This document shows positions 36,017 to 45,471 of a stretch of DNA of 64,000 bases, piece after piece. The position numbers were made by a program, and so were the translations under genes. Numbering within the stretch: position 1 is the first letter of the stretch; each line of letters begins with the position of its first letter. The notes below the pieces were generated by a model. The model ran no database searches. It saw only the letters and a program-made list of their open reading frames with translations, and was not told where the DNA came from. The DNA is from Streptomyces cyaneus (lineage in GTDB: Bacteria; Actinomycetota; Actinomycetes; Streptomycetales; Streptomycetaceae): the NCBI RefSeq assembly GCF_004028635.1, contig NZ_RQJW01000003.1, positions 806,001 through 870,000 of the forward strand, given 5' to 3'.

Positions 36017-36468
36017 TCCTCGTCCTGGCGCGACCGGGACTGGAGCAGGATCGCCGCGACTGTGGGAGCGTGCGTGATCTCACCGCCGAGTACCAGATGG
36101 TGCGCTTCCTCCAGCGGCATCCAGACCAGGCCGAATTCCGCGCTCCCTTGGGACGGAACGAGCTTGTGAACCCGCACCAGATGGGTCCGGTGCACGGAGA
36201 CGGAGAAGTCCATGTCCAGGGTGAGCAGTTCCTCGCCGTCGTGCGCCACGCACCCCGACTCCTCCGACAGCTCCCGTAGCGCGGCTTCGACCAGGTGCTC
36301 CCCCTCCCGCACCTTCCCGCCGGGCAGTTCCAGGGTGGAGCGGCGATGTGTCGTCCGTTCCTGACGGACCAGCAGGATCTCCCCGGCATCGGTCAGATGC
36401 AGGACGCACACCGATTCGGGGAACACCAGGCGTCCGCCGTCCAGTCGAAGTCCGTCAGGAAGTTCCAT
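36013..36468 (-). CDS. NUDIX hydrolase
   Basis: 151 aa from the ATG at 36468 (GGGGGACA upstream). The Nudix box is visible as GGKVREGEHLVEAALRELSE followed by ESG, giving GX5EX7REXXEES with Glu for the metal. LELP precedes it, typical of ADP-ribose pyrophosphatase-like enzymes. It hydrolyses a nucleoside diphosphate linked to another moiety; the substrate is open. Translationally coupled to the membrane protein downstream. A 7-bp repeat array lies just upstream. Confidence 0.9.
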   Translation of the reverse strand: MELPDGLRLDGGRLVFPESVCVLHLTDAGEILLVRQERTTHRRSTLELPGGKVREGEHLVEAALRELSEESGCVAHDGEELLTLDMDFSVSVHRTHLVRVHKLVPSQGSAEFGLVWMPLEEAHHLVLGGEITHAPTVAAILLQSRSRQDEE

Positions 36469-36480
36469 AGGTGTCCCCCG

Positions 36481-36547
36481 ATAGCCGATAACCGGTAGCT
36501 GATAGCCGATAGCCGATAGCCGATAGCCGATAGCCGAGCTATAGCCG
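36481..36547. repeat. 7-bp tandem repeat ATAGCCG upstream of the NUDIX gene
   Basis: Eight contiguous 7-bp units (36481-36536): ATAGCCG, ATAACCG, GTAGCTG, then five perfect ATAGCCG, followed by AGCT and one more copy. It ends 12 bp before the NUDIX ATG in the 142-bp intergenic region, where the promoter or leader should be. On the minus strand the unit reads CGGCTAT. Confidence 0.85.
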
Positions 36548-36610
36548 GTAGCACTGACCGCGCCCGCGGTATCAGTGGTTACCCCTGGAGAGCCTCGGCC
36601 ATGCAGGCCC

Positions 36611-37588
36611 TCAGTGCCCGTGTTCGGGCTCGTTCCCGTGCGTCCCGTGCGCGGGCTCCTCGGCCGGTTCCTGCGCGGTGGCCGCGCCCCCTGCCCGGAC
36701 CGTGAACGCCGCCGTGTGGACCTCGCCCTCGTGCTTGAAGTCGAGGAACAGCCGGTACGTGCCGCTGCTCGGCGCCGTGGCCGTGAACGAGATGTCCGGG
36801 CCGGGTTCGGTCCTGCCGTCGCCGGATTCGCCATGGGGGTGAACGTGGAGGTAGGCGAGATCGCCGGAGCGCAGAGCCACCAGGTGGCCGTAGGCGCCGA
36901 GGTAGGGCTGGAGGTCGGTCACGGGGCGGCCGTTTCGCGACACCTTCAGCTTCAGCTCGCTCTGCTTGCCCGGGCGCAGGCCGCCGTCCAGACGGACCTC
37001 GTAGCCGTGGATCTTCGCGGTGGAATTCGGCGCGGGCAGTTTCTGCGGCTCGTAGGAGCCCGAGGCGGCGAGATCCGCCCCGAGGGTGAGGTTCTCGGCG
37101 CCCTTCTTCGCCGGGGTGAAGTCGGCGAAGACGCGGTAGCCGCCCGCGCGGGGCAGCTCGACGGGGATGCTCCAGGTGCCGTCGGCGGCGCGGGTGGGGT
37201 GCAGGTGGCGGTAGGTGACCAGGTCGCGCGAGGCGACGATGAGGTGGAGTTCCTTCTCGTGCTCGCGCTGGTAGGCGGTGACGGCTCGGCCGCCGCTGTC
37301 GCGAATGACGAAGCGCAGGTCGGAGCGGGTCCCTGAGGTGACGTTCGGGGTCCTCAGGTCGAGGGTGTAGCCGCCCTCGGAGATCTGCAGCCCGCCGGCC
37401 GGCTTCGTCTCGTGCCCACCGTGGCCGCCGCCTCCCTCCGGTGTCGGTGACGGCTCGCTGTGGCTGTCGTGGCGGGCGGGCGCGGGGTCCTCGACCACGG
37501 GGTCGATGCCCATGCCCACGCCGTAAGCGGTGCCGAAGGTCGCTGCCAGTGCGGCGGCGAACGCGGTGATCTTCAGTCCGGCATGCAT
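36611..37588 (-). CDS. His-rich secreted/membrane copper-associated protein
   Basis: 325 aa from the ATG at 37588. N-terminal hydrophobic segment (ITAFAAALAATFGTAYGVGM, residues 7-26), then a His/Gly/Glu-rich stretch HDSHSEPSPTPEGGGGHGGH. Two beta-rich domains follow, with HLIVASRDLVTYRHLHPTRA, GYRVFADFTPAKKGA, HLVALRSGDLAYLHVHPHGE and YRLFLDFKHEGEVHTAAFTV. The tail is His-rich (HGTHGNEPEHGH). His and Met near the surface suit Cu binding outside the cell. It starts divergently from copZ-copA across two CsoR-type sites. Confidence 0.85.
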   Translation of the reverse strand: MHAGLKITAFAAALAATFGTAYGVGMGIDPVVEDPAPARHDSHSEPSPTPEGGGGHGGHETKPAGGLQISEGGYTLDLRTPNVTSGTRSDLRFVIRDSGGRAVTAYQREHEKELHLIVASRDLVTYRHLHPTRAADGTWSIPVELPRAGGYRVFADFTPAKKGAENLTLGADLAASGSYEPQKLPAPNSTAKIHGYEVRLDGGLRPGKQSELKLKVSRNGRPVTDLQPYLGAYGHLVALRSGDLAYLHVHPHGESGDGRTEPGPDISFTATAPSSGTYRLFLDFKHEGEVHTAAFTVRAGGAATAQEPAEEPAHGTHGNEPEHGH

Positions 37589-37667
37589 GGCGGTCTCCTG
37601 CGGGTCAGGGTCCTTCGGTACGAGCTCTTGATATGAGCCTCGATATGAGCTCTCGATGCAGTTCACC

Positions 37668-37684
37668 ATACCCCCTGGGGGTAT
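37668..37684. promoter_or_regulatory. CsoR-type copper operator 1
   Basis: ATACCCCCTGGGGGTAT, a near-perfect 17-bp G-tract palindrome. It matches the TACCCC-TGGGGGTA pattern bound by Cu(I)-sensing CsoR repressors. Located 80 bp upstream of the His-rich protein start. Confidence 0.85.
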
Positions 37685-37716
37685 CAAGTCAACCTCACTC
37701 CGGCGCTTGCGTTCGG

Positions 37717-37731
37717 TACCCCCTAGGGGTA
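37717..37731. promoter_or_regulatory. CsoR-type copper operator 2
   Basis: TACCCCCTAGGGGTA, a second copy with the same consensus, 33 bp from the first and 73 bp upstream of copZ. Serves the divergent copZ-copA promoter. The csoR gene itself is not in the window. Confidence 0.85.
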
Positions 37732-37803
37732 TACAGGACTCCGGCAAGGATACCCCCGCCCCGTATCGGGGTCGATCGCCACCCGGACTCGCAGGAGGAA
37801 CCC

Positions 37804-38019
37804 ATGTCCACCACCACGTACGCCGTCTCCGGCATGAGCTGCGCGCACTGCAAGGCCACGCTCACCCAGGTCATCGGCGAGCTGGACGGCGTCACCGAGG
37901 TCAGTGTCGATCTGGCCGCCGGGCAGGTCACCGTCACCAGTGCCACCGAGCCCGACGACGCCCTGATCGCCGAGGTCGTCGACGAGGCCGGTTACGAGCT
38001 GACCGGCCGCGCGGCCTGA
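37804..38019 (+). CDS. copZ: Copper chaperone, heavy-metal-associated domain
   Basis: 71 aa from the ATG at 37804 with CAGGAGGAA upstream. Single HMA domain with the Cu(I) motif [11 protein letters not shown] and a beta-alpha-beta pattern ending [10 protein letters not shown]. It carries Cu(I) to the ATPase 67 bp downstream, under CsoR control. Confidence 0.93.
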   Translation: MSTTTYAVSGMSCAHCKATLTQVIGELDGVTEVSVDLAAGQVTVTSATEPDDALIAEVVDEAGYELTGRAA

Positions 38020-38086
38020 CCCGCCCCCGAACCGCCCGTGCCCGGCCGCCCCGGGCGGCGGGCCCCACCCCGCACCAGGAGCAGCG

Positions 38087-40342
38087 ATGACCACCACCGC
38101 GTCCCAGCCCACCACCGAGGTAGAGCTCGCCATCGGCGGCATGACCTGCGCCTCGTGCGCGGCGCGTATCGAGAAGAAGCTGAACCGCATGGACGGGGTC
38201 ACCGCCACCGTCAACTACGCCACCGAGAAGGCGAAGGTCAGCTACGGCGGTGAGGTCTCCGTCCAGGACCTGATCACCACTGTCGAGGCGACCGGGTACA
38301 CGGCACAGGAGCCCGCGCCGCCCGTACGGGAGGCGCCCGAGAGCCGGGACGAGGACGACGGACTACGGCCGTTGCGGCAGCGGCTGGTCACCGCCGTGAC
38401 CTTGGCCGTCCCCGTCATCGCGATGGCCATGATCCCGGCCCTGCAGTTCGAGTACTGGCAGTGGCTGTCGCTGACCCTGGCGGCGCCCGTCGTGACGTAT
38501 GCCGCATGGCCCTTCCACCGGGCGGCGTTCACCAATCTGCGGCACGGCGCGGCGACCATGGACACGCTGATCTCGGTCGGTACGTCGGCCGCGTTCCTGT
38601 GGTCGCTGTGGGCGCTGTTCCTCGGCACCGCGGGCGAGCCGGGCATGACGCACCCCTTCGAGCTGACCATCTCCCGCAGTGACGGTGCCGGGAACATCTA
38701 CCTGGAGGCGGCGGCCGGAGTCACCGCGTTCATCCTGGCCGGGCGCTACTTCGAGGCCCGCTCCAAGCGCAAGGCGGGCGCGGCCCTGAAGGCACTGCTG
38801 GAGCTGGGCGCCAAGGACGTCACCGTCCTGCGCGCGAACGGCACCGAACAGACGGTCTCCGTCGCGGAGTTGAAGGTCGGCGACCGCTTCCTCGTCCGTC
38901 CCGGCGAGAAAATCGCCACTGACGGGACGGTCGTCGAGGGCTCCTCCGCGGTGGACGCCTCGATGCTCACCGGCGAGTCCATGCCGGTCGAGGTGGCCCA
39001 GGGCGACCCCGTCACCGGCGCCACGATCAACGCGGGCGGCCGCCTCGTCGTCGAGGCCACCCGGGTGGGCGCCGACACCCAACTCGCCCGGATGGCCAAG
39101 TTGGTGGAGGACGCGCAGAACGGGAAGGCAGCGGCACAGCGGCTCGCGGACCGGATCTCCGCCGTGTTCGTGCCGATCGTGATCGCCCTCGCGCTGGGCA
39201 CCCTCGGCTTCTGGCTCGGCAACGGCGCGGGGATGGCCGCCGCCTTCACCGCCGCGGTCGCCGTACTGATCATCGCCTGCCCGTGCGCCCTGGGCCTGGC
39301 CACGCCGACCGCACTGATGGTCGGCACCGGGCGCGGCGCGCAGCTCGGGATCCTGATCAAGGGGCCGGAGGTACTGGAGTCCACGCGCAAGGTCGACACA
39401 ATCGTCCTCGACAAGACCGGCACCGTGACCACCGGCCGGATGACCCTGCTGGCCGTGCACACCACCGACAACGCCGACGAGGCCGAAGTCCTGCGGCTCG
39501 CGGGCGCGTTGGAGCATGCCTCCGAACACCCGGTCGCCCGTGCCGTGGCCGACGGGGCGGTGGAGAAGCTGGGGTCGCTGCCCACGCCGGAGGACTTCGC
39601 GAACGTGCCGGGTCTGGGGGTACAGGGCATCGTCGAGGGCCATGCGGTGCTGGTGGGCCGGGAGCGGCTGCTGGAGGAGTGGGCCATGGAGCTGCCCGAG
39701 CCGCTGCGGCGGGCCAAGTCCGAGGCCGAGGCGTCCGGTCGTACCGCCATCGCGGTCGCCTGGGACGGCGAGGCGCGGGCCGTCCTGGAGGTCGCCGACG
39801 CGGTGAAGGAGACCAGCCCGGAGGCGATCCGGCGACTGCGCGCCCTCGGCCTCACCCCGATCCTGCTGACCGGCGACAACCGGGCCGTGGCCGAGGCCGT
39901 CGCCCGCGAGGTCGGCATCGCGCCCGAGGACGTCATCGCCGAGGTGCTGCCGCAGGACAAGGCCGATGTCGTCAAGCGACTGCAGGGCGAGGGCCGTTCG
40001 GTGGCGATGGTCGGCGACGGCGTCAACGACGCGGCCGCCCTGGCCCGGGCCGACCTCGGCCTGGCGATGGGCACCGGCACGGACGCCGCGATCGAGGCCG
40101 GCGACCTCACCCTGGTGCGCGGCGATCTGCGCGCCGCCGCCGATGCCATCCGGCTCTCCCGCCGGACGCTCGGCACCATACGGTCGAACCTGTTCTGGGC
40201 CTTCGCCTACAACGTCGCCGCGCTGCCGCTCGCCGCAGCGGGACTGCTCAACCCGATGATCGCCGGTGCGGCCATGGCCTTCTCCTCGGTCTTCGTGGTC
40301 GGCAACTCCCTGCGGCTGCGCTCGTTCCGAGCCGCCGACTGA
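38087..40342 (+). CDS. copA: Copper-translocating P1B-type ATPase
   Basis: 751 aa. N-terminal HMA domain with [15 protein letters not shown] (about 15-80), eight membrane segments, the TGES actuator motif [10 protein letters not shown], Cu(I) site Cys398-Pro-Cys400 in [15 protein letters not shown], phosphorylated Asp442 in [19 protein letters not shown] and the hinge [19 protein letters not shown] marks Cu+/Ag+ exporters. Downstream of copZ in a CsoR-controlled unit; a strong terminator follows at 40359. Confidence 0.96.
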   Translation: MTTTASQPTTEVELAIGGMTCASCAARIEKKLNRMDGVTATVNYATEKAKVSYGGEVSVQDLITTVEATGYTAQEPAPPVREAPESRDEDDGLRPLRQRLVTAVTLAVPVIAMAMIPALQFEYWQWLSLTLAAPVVTYAAWPFHRAAFTNLRHGAATMDTLISVGTSAAFLWSLWALFLGTAGEPGMTHPFELTISRSDGAGNIYLEAAAGVTAFILAGRYFEARSKRKAGAALKALLELGAKDVTVLRANGTEQTVSVAELKVGDRFLVRPGEKIATDGTVVEGSSAVDASMLTGESMPVEVAQGDPVTGATINAGGRLVVEATRVGADTQLARMAKLVEDAQNGKAAAQRLADRISAVFVPIVIALALGTLGFWLGNGAGMAAAFTAAVAVLIIACPCALGLATPTALMVGTGRGAQLGILIKGPEVLESTRKVDTIVLDKTGTVTTGRMTLLAVHTTDNADEAEVLRLAGALEHASEHPVARAVADGAVEKLGSLPTPEDFANVPGLGVQGIVEGHAVLVGRERLLEEWAMELPEPLRRAKSEAEASGRTAIAVAWDGEARAVLEVADAVKETSPEAIRRLRALGLTPILLTGDNRAVAEAVAREVGIAPEDVIAEVLPQDKADVVKRLQGEGRSVAMVGDGVNDAAALARADLGLAMGTGTDAAIEAGDLTLVRGDLRAAADAIRLSRRTLGTIRSNLFWAFAYNVAALPLAAAGLLNPMIAGAAMAFSSVFVVGNSLRLRSFRAAD

Positions 40343-40358
40343 CACCCCGCCGAGCCGG

Positions 40359-40387
40359 AAGGGGCGCCGCGACGTGCGGCGCCCCTT
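40359..40387. terminator. Strong hairpin terminator after copA
   Basis: Perfect 12-bp arms AAGGGGCGCCGC / GCGGCGCCCCTT with a 5-nt loop. It is followed by TTGGCC. It lies between convergent copA and phospholipase genes and could serve both. Confidence 0.85.
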
Positions 40388-40414
40388 GGCCTGTGACGGG
40401 ACATCAGGCGGCTG

Positions 40415-40867
40415 TCAGCCGAAGGCCTTCACGGCCTGGTAGTAGGTCCAAGCCGTGCTGTTGCAGGCGGACTTGGAGGCACCGCTGTAGCCAGCGCACA
40501 CACGCTTGAGGTCCTCGTAGAAGGCGCTGTCGAGGCGTGACTTGTTGGCACTGAAGGTGCCCAGCGCCTTGTAGTTGCGGTAGCCGAAGTCGTGCCGGGC
40601 GCAGGACGTGGCGAACGGGAAGCCGAAGGGGTTGTCGGGCGAGGAGGAGCAGTAGTCGGTGGACCAGTCGAAACCGTAGGCGGCCCAGGTGGACTGGTTG
40701 GAACGGGCGGCGACCCAGGCGTTGTAGCTGGACGCGCTGGTCTGCGTCCAGCTGGCGAGCACCTGGGGCTTGTCGGCGGGAGCGGCGTCCGCCGCTGAGG
40801 CCGTGGTGACGACGGTCAGGAGGGAGAGGGCTGAGGCGGCGAGACCGGTGGCGAGTGTGCGGTGCAT
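40415..40867 (-). CDS. Secreted bacterial phospholipase A2
   Basis: 150 aa from the ATG at 40867 with GGAGGTGTGG upstream. Signal peptide residues 1-28 (LATGLAASALSLLTVVTTAS then AADAA). The mature part has ASCARHDFGYRNYKA-type active site (TSCARHDFGYRNY), with the catalytic His-Asp pair and flanking Cys, and C-terminal paired cysteines in RVCAGYSGASKSACNSTAW. This is the prokaryotic PLA2 fold known from Streptomyces violaceoruber, Ca2+-dependent, releasing fatty acids at sn-2. Stands alone. Confidence 0.9.
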   Translation of the reverse strand: MHRTLATGLAASALSLLTVVTTASAADAAPADKPQVLASWTQTSASSYNAWVAARSNQSTWAAYGFDWSTDYCSSSPDNPFGFPFATSCARHDFGYRNYKALGTFSANKSRLDSAFYEDLKRVCAGYSGASKSACNSTAWTYYQAVKAFG

Positions 40868-40972
40868 TCCACACCTCCATGAGGCTGCGACCCGCCCGTC
40901 GGGGCGCAGGTTCATGACAAGATGATTGACGCCCGCACCTCGCCTTCACACCACATGTGCCCCAATGCGCCC

Positions 40973-41572
40973 TTAACTCTTGGATGTTCCGGTCCGTCGG
41001 AGATGAACGGCAGTGAGCGCCAGGGCCAACGGCCCCGGAGCCAGGAAGGCGAGCGGCAGCAGCATCCACCCGCACAGGGCGGCCGTGACGACCGCGAGCA
41101 GCACCAGTCCGCTGCCGCCCGTGTCCTGTACGGCGTCCCGTGCCGCCGCACGTACGGCGGCCGGCCAGTCGGTCAGTGACTCGGGGCGCGCACAGGCCCT
41201 GAGGCCCACCACCGTGGCGGCCGCGCCGATCGCCCCGGCGACCACCGCGAACAGTGGCGCCCCGGGCAGCCCCGCCCCGGCCAGCGCCAGGTCGGCGGCG
41301 CACAGCAGCGCACCGGCCAGGGCTATGACACCTGCCGCCAAGTCGCCGATCCGAAGCCGCCGCCGAAGCACCGCGAAGTACCGCCCGGCAGTGGCCGGTT
41401 GCCCCTCCCCCGCGCCCCGCAGCACCGCGCACGCACTCGACAGCGCGGCCGGCACCGTCACGACGGGCAGGCTCGCCACGGCCGTGGCGAGGCCGACGCT
41501 CAGCACGTCGGCGAACAGGGTCATCCGCGGCCCGAAGACCTCGCCCGGCTCCTGTGTTCCCATCTCGCTCAC
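40973..41572 (-). CDS. YesL-family membrane protein
   Basis: About 199 aa from the GTG at 41572 (GTGA overlapping the permease stop); ATG 41563 is an in-frame alternative. Five or so hydrophobic segments with FADVLSVGLATAVASLPVVTV and a final LLPLAFLAPGPLALALTAVH. YesL/DUF624-like proteins commonly end carbohydrate ABC operons; role unknown. Last gene of the seven-gene sugar operon. Confidence 0.75.
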   Translation of the reverse strand: MSEMGTQEPGEVFGPRMTLFADVLSVGLATAVASLPVVTVPAALSSACAVLRGAGEGQPATAGRYFAVLRRRLRIGDLAAGVIALAGALLCAADLALAGAGLPGAPLFAVVAGAIGAAATVVGLRACARPESLTDWPAAVRAAARDAVQDTGGSGLVLLAVVTAALCGWMLLPLAFLAPGPLALALTAVHLRRTGTSKS

Positions 41573-42435
41573 CCCTTGAGCCCGGAGCTGGCCATGCCCT
41601 CCACCAGCAGGCGCTGGAAGGCGAGGAAGAACAGCACGATCGGCAGCAGCGCGATCACGGACATCGCGAACATCGGGCCGAACGCCGAGGTGCTGGACGC
41701 GTCCACGAACGACCGCAGGGCCAGGGTGAGCGTGAACTTGTCCGGGTCGAAGAGGTAGATGAGCTGGGTGAAGAAGTCGTTCCAGGTCCAGATGAAGGTG
41801 AAGATGGCGGTCGTGATCAGCGCGGGCCGGGTGAGCGGGAGCACGACCTTGAAGAAGCTGCGGAACGGGCCGCAGCCGTCGATACGGGCCGCCTCCTCCA
41901 GCTCGCGCGGCAGACCGCGCATGAACTGCACGATGAGGAAGACGAAGAACGCCTCGGTGGCGAGGAACTTCGGCAGGATCAGCGGCCAGTACGTGTTCAC
42001 CAGGCCGAGCCGGTTGAAGATGATGTACTGCGGGATCAGTACCGCGTGGTGCGGCAGCATGATCGTCGCGATCATGAACGCGAACAGCGGGCCGCGGAAG
42101 CGAAATCGCAGGCGTGCGAAGGCGTAGGCGGCGAGGGAGCAGCTGATGACGTTGCCGAGGACCGCGCCACCGGCGATCAGCAGCGAGTTGGACAGCAGCC
42201 GCCAGACGGACACGTCGTTCACGCCGTCCAGGGCGGTGGAGTAGTTCGACCACTCCAGGTGGCTGGGCAGCAGGTCAAGGCTCGCGATGACCTCGTCGGC
42301 GGGCTTCAGAGAGGTCGCCAGCAGCCACGCCAGCGGGTACAGCATGACCAGCAGCGCGGCCAGACAGCCGACGTGCAGGGCGATCCGGCCCCAGGCAACG
42401 GGCTTGCGGACAACCGGAGTTGTGGTGGTGGTCAT
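41569..42435 (-). CDS. Carbohydrate ABC transporter permease, MalG type
   Basis: 288 aa. Six membrane segments and the EAA loop EEAARIDGCGPFRSFFKVVLP. Start LPHHAVLIPQYIIFN typical of MalG/CUT1 proteins. Its ATG overlaps the stop of the upstream permease by 4 nt. No ATPase is encoded in the operon, so a shared MsiK-type ATPase must energise it, as is usual in Streptomyces. Confidence 0.93.
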   Translation of the reverse strand: MTTTTTPVVRKPVAWGRIALHVGCLAALLVMLYPLAWLLATSLKPADEVIASLDLLPSHLEWSNYSTALDGVNDVSVWRLLSNSLLIAGGAVLGNVISCSLAAYAFARLRFRFRGPLFAFMIATIMLPHHAVLIPQYIIFNRLGLVNTYWPLILPKFLATEAFFVFLIVQFMRGLPRELEEAARIDGCGPFRSFFKVVLPLTRPALITTAIFTFIWTWNDFFTQLIYLFDPDKFTLTLALRSFVDASSTSAFGPMFAMSVIALLPIVLFFLAFQRLLVEGMASSGLKG

Positions 42436-43376
42436 CGGTCCCCCTCGGAGGCGTAGAAGACCCAGGAGCGCGAGGTGCGGAACAGCACCGCTGTGACGCC
42501 GCCGATGACGATCAGCAGCACCCAGGCCATGGCGGAGGCGTAGCCCATGTGAGAGGCGACGAAGCCGCGGTCATAGAGGTAGAGGGTGTAGACGAGGGTC
42601 GAGTCGGCTGGGCCGCCCTTGCCGGCGCTCAGCGCGAAGGCGGGCGTGAAGACCTGGAAGGCCTGGATGGTCTGGAGTACGAGGTTGAAGAACAGGACGG
42701 GTGACAGCATCGGCACCGTGACGGACAGGAACTGCCGCCATTTCCCGGCCCCGTCGACTGCCGCCGCCTCGTACAGCTCGCCCGGGATCTGCTGGAGGCC
42801 GGCCAGGAAGATGACCATCGGCGCCCCGAACTGCCACACCGTCAGCAACGCCACGGCGAGCAGCGCCCAGCCGGGCTTGTTGACCCAGCCGCCGGTGCCG
42901 AGGAGGTTGTCCACCGTGCCGCCGTCGTTGAAGATCGCGCGCCAGACCAGGGCGATGGACATCGACGCGCCGAGCAGCGAGGGGGCGTAGAACGCCGACC
43001 GGTAGAAGCCCTTGCCGCGCTTCATGGACTTCAGGGCGAGCGCGACGACGAGGGCGAGCGCGAGTTGCAGGGGCACGGCGATGACGACGTACGTCAGTGT
43101 GGTCAGCACCGACCGCCAGTAGCGCGGGTCCTCGGTGAACATCTGGACGTAGTTGCGCAGGCCCACCCAGCGCGGCGGATTGAACAGGTCGTAGTCCGTG
43201 AAGGACAGGTACAGCGAGACAGCCATCGGCAGCAGCGTCAGGACGATCGCGCCGAGCACCCACGGGGACAGGAACACCCAGGCGGGGCCCTGGCTTTCGC
43301 GCTTGGGGCGGCGCTTCGGGGCGGTGGTCGCCCCCGGTTTCCTGGCGGCGGGCGCGGGGATGTCGGTGGTGGTCAT
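42432..43376 (-). CDS. Carbohydrate ABC transporter permease, MalF type
   Basis: 314 aa. Basic N-terminus, six membrane segments and EAA motif YEAAAVDGAGKWRQFLSVTVP. Features LPMAVSLYLSFTDYDLFNPP and PSLLGASMSIALVWRAIFND are those of CUT1 permeases. Overlaps the solute-binding gene stop (ATGA) and the next permease start. Confidence 0.93.
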   Translation of the reverse strand: MTTTDIPAPAARKPGATTAPKRRPKRESQGPAWVFLSPWVLGAIVLTLLPMAVSLYLSFTDYDLFNPPRWVGLRNYVQMFTEDPRYWRSVLTTLTYVVIAVPLQLALALVVALALKSMKRGKGFYRSAFYAPSLLGASMSIALVWRAIFNDGGTVDNLLGTGGWVNKPGWALLAVALLTVWQFGAPMVIFLAGLQQIPGELYEAAAVDGAGKWRQFLSVTVPMLSPVLFFNLVLQTIQAFQVFTPAFALSAGKGGPADSTLVYTLYLYDRGFVASHMGYASAMAWVLLIVIGGVTAVLFRTSRSWVFYASEGDR

Positions 43377-44656
43377 GACCTCAGCTCCGCCTTCGCCTCG
43401 GTGACGTAGTTCTCGGCCGCCTCGCGGGGCGACATGCGCTCGTACGACACCTGGTCGTAGTCGCGCTGGAAGGTGGCCTGCAGGGCGTTGTCGCCGGAGG
43501 GCGGTGCCTGAGGCGGTGCCTTGAGGGAGCCCTCCAGGGAGGCCTGGTAGTCGGCGATCGTCCTGTCGAAGTCCTTGAGCTGCGGCTCGATCGCCTCACG
43601 GATCGACTCGTTGACGGGGATGCCGCGGGTGGCTCCGAGGATCTTCGCGGCCTGCTCGTCGTTGATGAGGAAGTCCACGAGCTGGGCCGCCTCCTTCGGG
43701 TGGCCGGTGTTGGCCCCGACGCCCAGGAACATCGACGGTTTGAAGTACTGGCCGGGCGTGCCGTCCTCGCCCGAGGGCATCGGCGCGAGGGCGACGCCGC
43801 TCGGTATGAGGGCGAGGTAACCGCTGGACGGGGCATCCCAGTTGGCGTCGGCCGTGGCCTCGCCGCGTCCGAGCGGGGTGTTCTCGACGGAGCCGTCGAG
43901 CTGGGTGGTCTGCTCGGCGGGCGATACGACGCCCGCGCGCCGGAGTTCGTCGGTGAAGGTCCACCAGCGGGCCAGGTCGGCGGCGGTGAAGCCGAGCCCG
44001 CCGTCCTTGGTGTAGAGGGACTTGCCCTGGCCGCGCAGCCACACCTCGAAGCAGTCCTCGCTCTGGCCGGGGTCGGTGGCGCCGGGCTTGCCGGTCTTCT
44101 TCGCCAACGCCCGCATGGCGTCGGCCCATTCACTCCAGGTCCAGTCCTTGGCGGGGAGGGGGACGCCAGACGCCTTCCACGCCTTGACGTCGTAGACGAC
44201 GGTCTCGGTGCCACGCCCCTGGGGGATCGCGTACTGTGTGCCGTCCAGCCTTCCGGTGGCGAGCAGGCCCGCGTCGATCTCACCGGTGCGCAAGTCGGCC
44301 TTCTGCTCGGCGAGGTCGAGCAGGACGCCGCCGGAGGCGTACTGGTCGATCTGCCGGTAGTCGAGCTGCATCACGTCGGGGGCGTCACCGCCCGCGGCCT
44401 GCGTGGCGAGCTTCTGCTTGTAGGCCTCGTAGGCCGAGAACGACGTCTGCACCCGGACGTTCGGGTGCTGTTTCTCGAACAGGGCGACGGCCTGCTCGGT
44501 GCGCTCCGCGCGGTCGGGGTTGCCCCACCACGTGTAGCGCAGCACGACCTTGCCGCCGCCGACCGACTCCCCGGATCCTCCGCAGCCGGCCAGCATCGCG
44601 CAGAGCACGAGTGCGGCGGCCGACGCGCAGAACCCCGTTGTCCTGTGTCCGGGCAT
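43373..44656 (-). CDS. Sugar ABC transporter substrate-binding lipoprotein
   Basis: 427 aa from the ATG at 44656 with GAGGTGACC upstream. Lipoprotein signal: CASAAALVLCAMLAGCGGSG with the lipobox LAGC. The mature domain has VVLRYTWWGNPDRAERT, VALFEKQHPNVRVQTSFS, DAPDVMQLDYRQIDQYA and NWDAPSSGYLAL, the pattern of CUT1 extracellular solute-binding proteins. Ligand not known; probably an oligosaccharide or glycoside. Confidence 0.92.
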   Translation of the reverse strand: MPGHRTTGFCASAAALVLCAMLAGCGGSGESVGGGKVVLRYTWWGNPDRAERTEQAVALFEKQHPNVRVQTSFSAYEAYKQKLATQAAGGDAPDVMQLDYRQIDQYASGGVLLDLAEQKADLRTGEIDAGLLATGRLDGTQYAIPQGRGTETVVYDVKAWKASGVPLPAKDWTWSEWADAMRALAKKTGKPGATDPGQSEDCFEVWLRGQGKSLYTKDGGLGFTAADLARWWTFTDELRRAGVVSPAEQTTQLDGSVENTPLGRGEATADANWDAPSSGYLALIPSGVALAPMPSGEDGTPGQYFKPSMFLGVGANTGHPKEAAQLVDFLINDEQAAKILGATRGIPVNESIREAIEPQLKDFDRTIADYQASLEGSLKAPPQAPPSGDNALQATFQRDYDQVSYERMSPREAAENYVTEAKAELRS

Positions 44657-44718
44657 GCCGAGGTCACCTCTTCTCTCCTCGGACTTTCTGTTGGCCCCCC
44701 TCGGCCCCCCTGAGCCTG

Positions 44719-45471
44719 CTACTCGCCTTGGTACGGCAGCGTGACCCCCGGCAGGTTGTACTCGTCCCGGCGCCCGCACATCCCGAACCCGCCGAGCCTG
44801 GTCGGCCCGGCCTCGTGCGCTGTCGCGTCGGCGAGGTACGCCGGTTCGCCCGCCTCCAGCGCATCGAGCTGGGCGCCCGTGCGCTCGGCCGTGGCCAGCG
44901 CGCCGGCCCGCCACAGCTCCCGCCAGTTCGGCACCTTGGCACGGACGAGCCGGGCGGCGGCGCGCTGGAACTCCCGGTACGGGCCGTTGTCACCGGCGAC
45001 GAGCGCCTCGCGCAGGGCGAGGTAGCCCTCGACGGCGAGGTCCCTGCGGCGCCGGGCGGCCTCGGCGGTCTCCGGGCCGGTACCGGGCGGGAGTACAGAG
45101 GCGGCCGCGTACTTCTCGGGGTCGGCGAGCACTTCGGGCGGGAAGGTGAAGACGGCGTCCCCGGCCTCGGGCAGGCCGCTGTTCTGCATCAGCACGGTGA
45201 TGCGCAGATCGCCGCCCTGGACCATACGGTGCACAGTCCCGGGCGTGAACCAGGCGACCGAGCCGGCCTCCAGGGGGATGTCCCGGTAGCCGTCGGGGCT
45301 CAGCGTCTGTACGGCACCCCGGCCGCCGGTGACGACGTACGCCTCCGTGCACACCAGGTGCAGATGCGGGCTGCCTCCGCACACCCCGTCCGCGGCCTCC
45401 CAGTCGTAGGCGCTGAGATGGGACAGGCCTACGGCGCCGGGCAGCGGATGCGGAAGGTTCGGCTTCACCAC
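44719..45471 (-). CDS. Cupin-domain protein
   Basis: 250 aa from the GTG at 45471, with GGAGG upstream, overlapping the end of the DUF6807 gene. An N-terminal cupin barrel (residues 1-110) has SPHLHLVCTEAYVVTGGRGA and WFTPGTVHRMVQGGDLRITV, giving the His/Glu metal site. The C-terminal half is helical (ETAEAARRRRDLAVEGYLAL, REFQRAAARLVRAKVPNWRE). Likely a sugar isomerase/epimerase or metal-dependent enzyme of the same pathway; family not identified with certainty. Confidence 0.75.
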   Translation of the reverse strand: MVKPNLPHPLPGAVGLSHLSAYDWEAADGVCGGSPHLHLVCTEAYVVTGGRGAVQTLSPDGYRDIPLEAGSVAWFTPGTVHRMVQGGDLRITVLMQNSGLPEAGDAVFTFPPEVLADPEKYAAASVLPPGTGPETAEAARRRRDLAVEGYLALREALVAGDNGPYREFQRAAARLVRAKVPNWRELWRAGALATAERTGAQLDALEAGEPAYLADATAHEAGPTRLGGFGMCGRRDEYNLPGVTLPYQGE

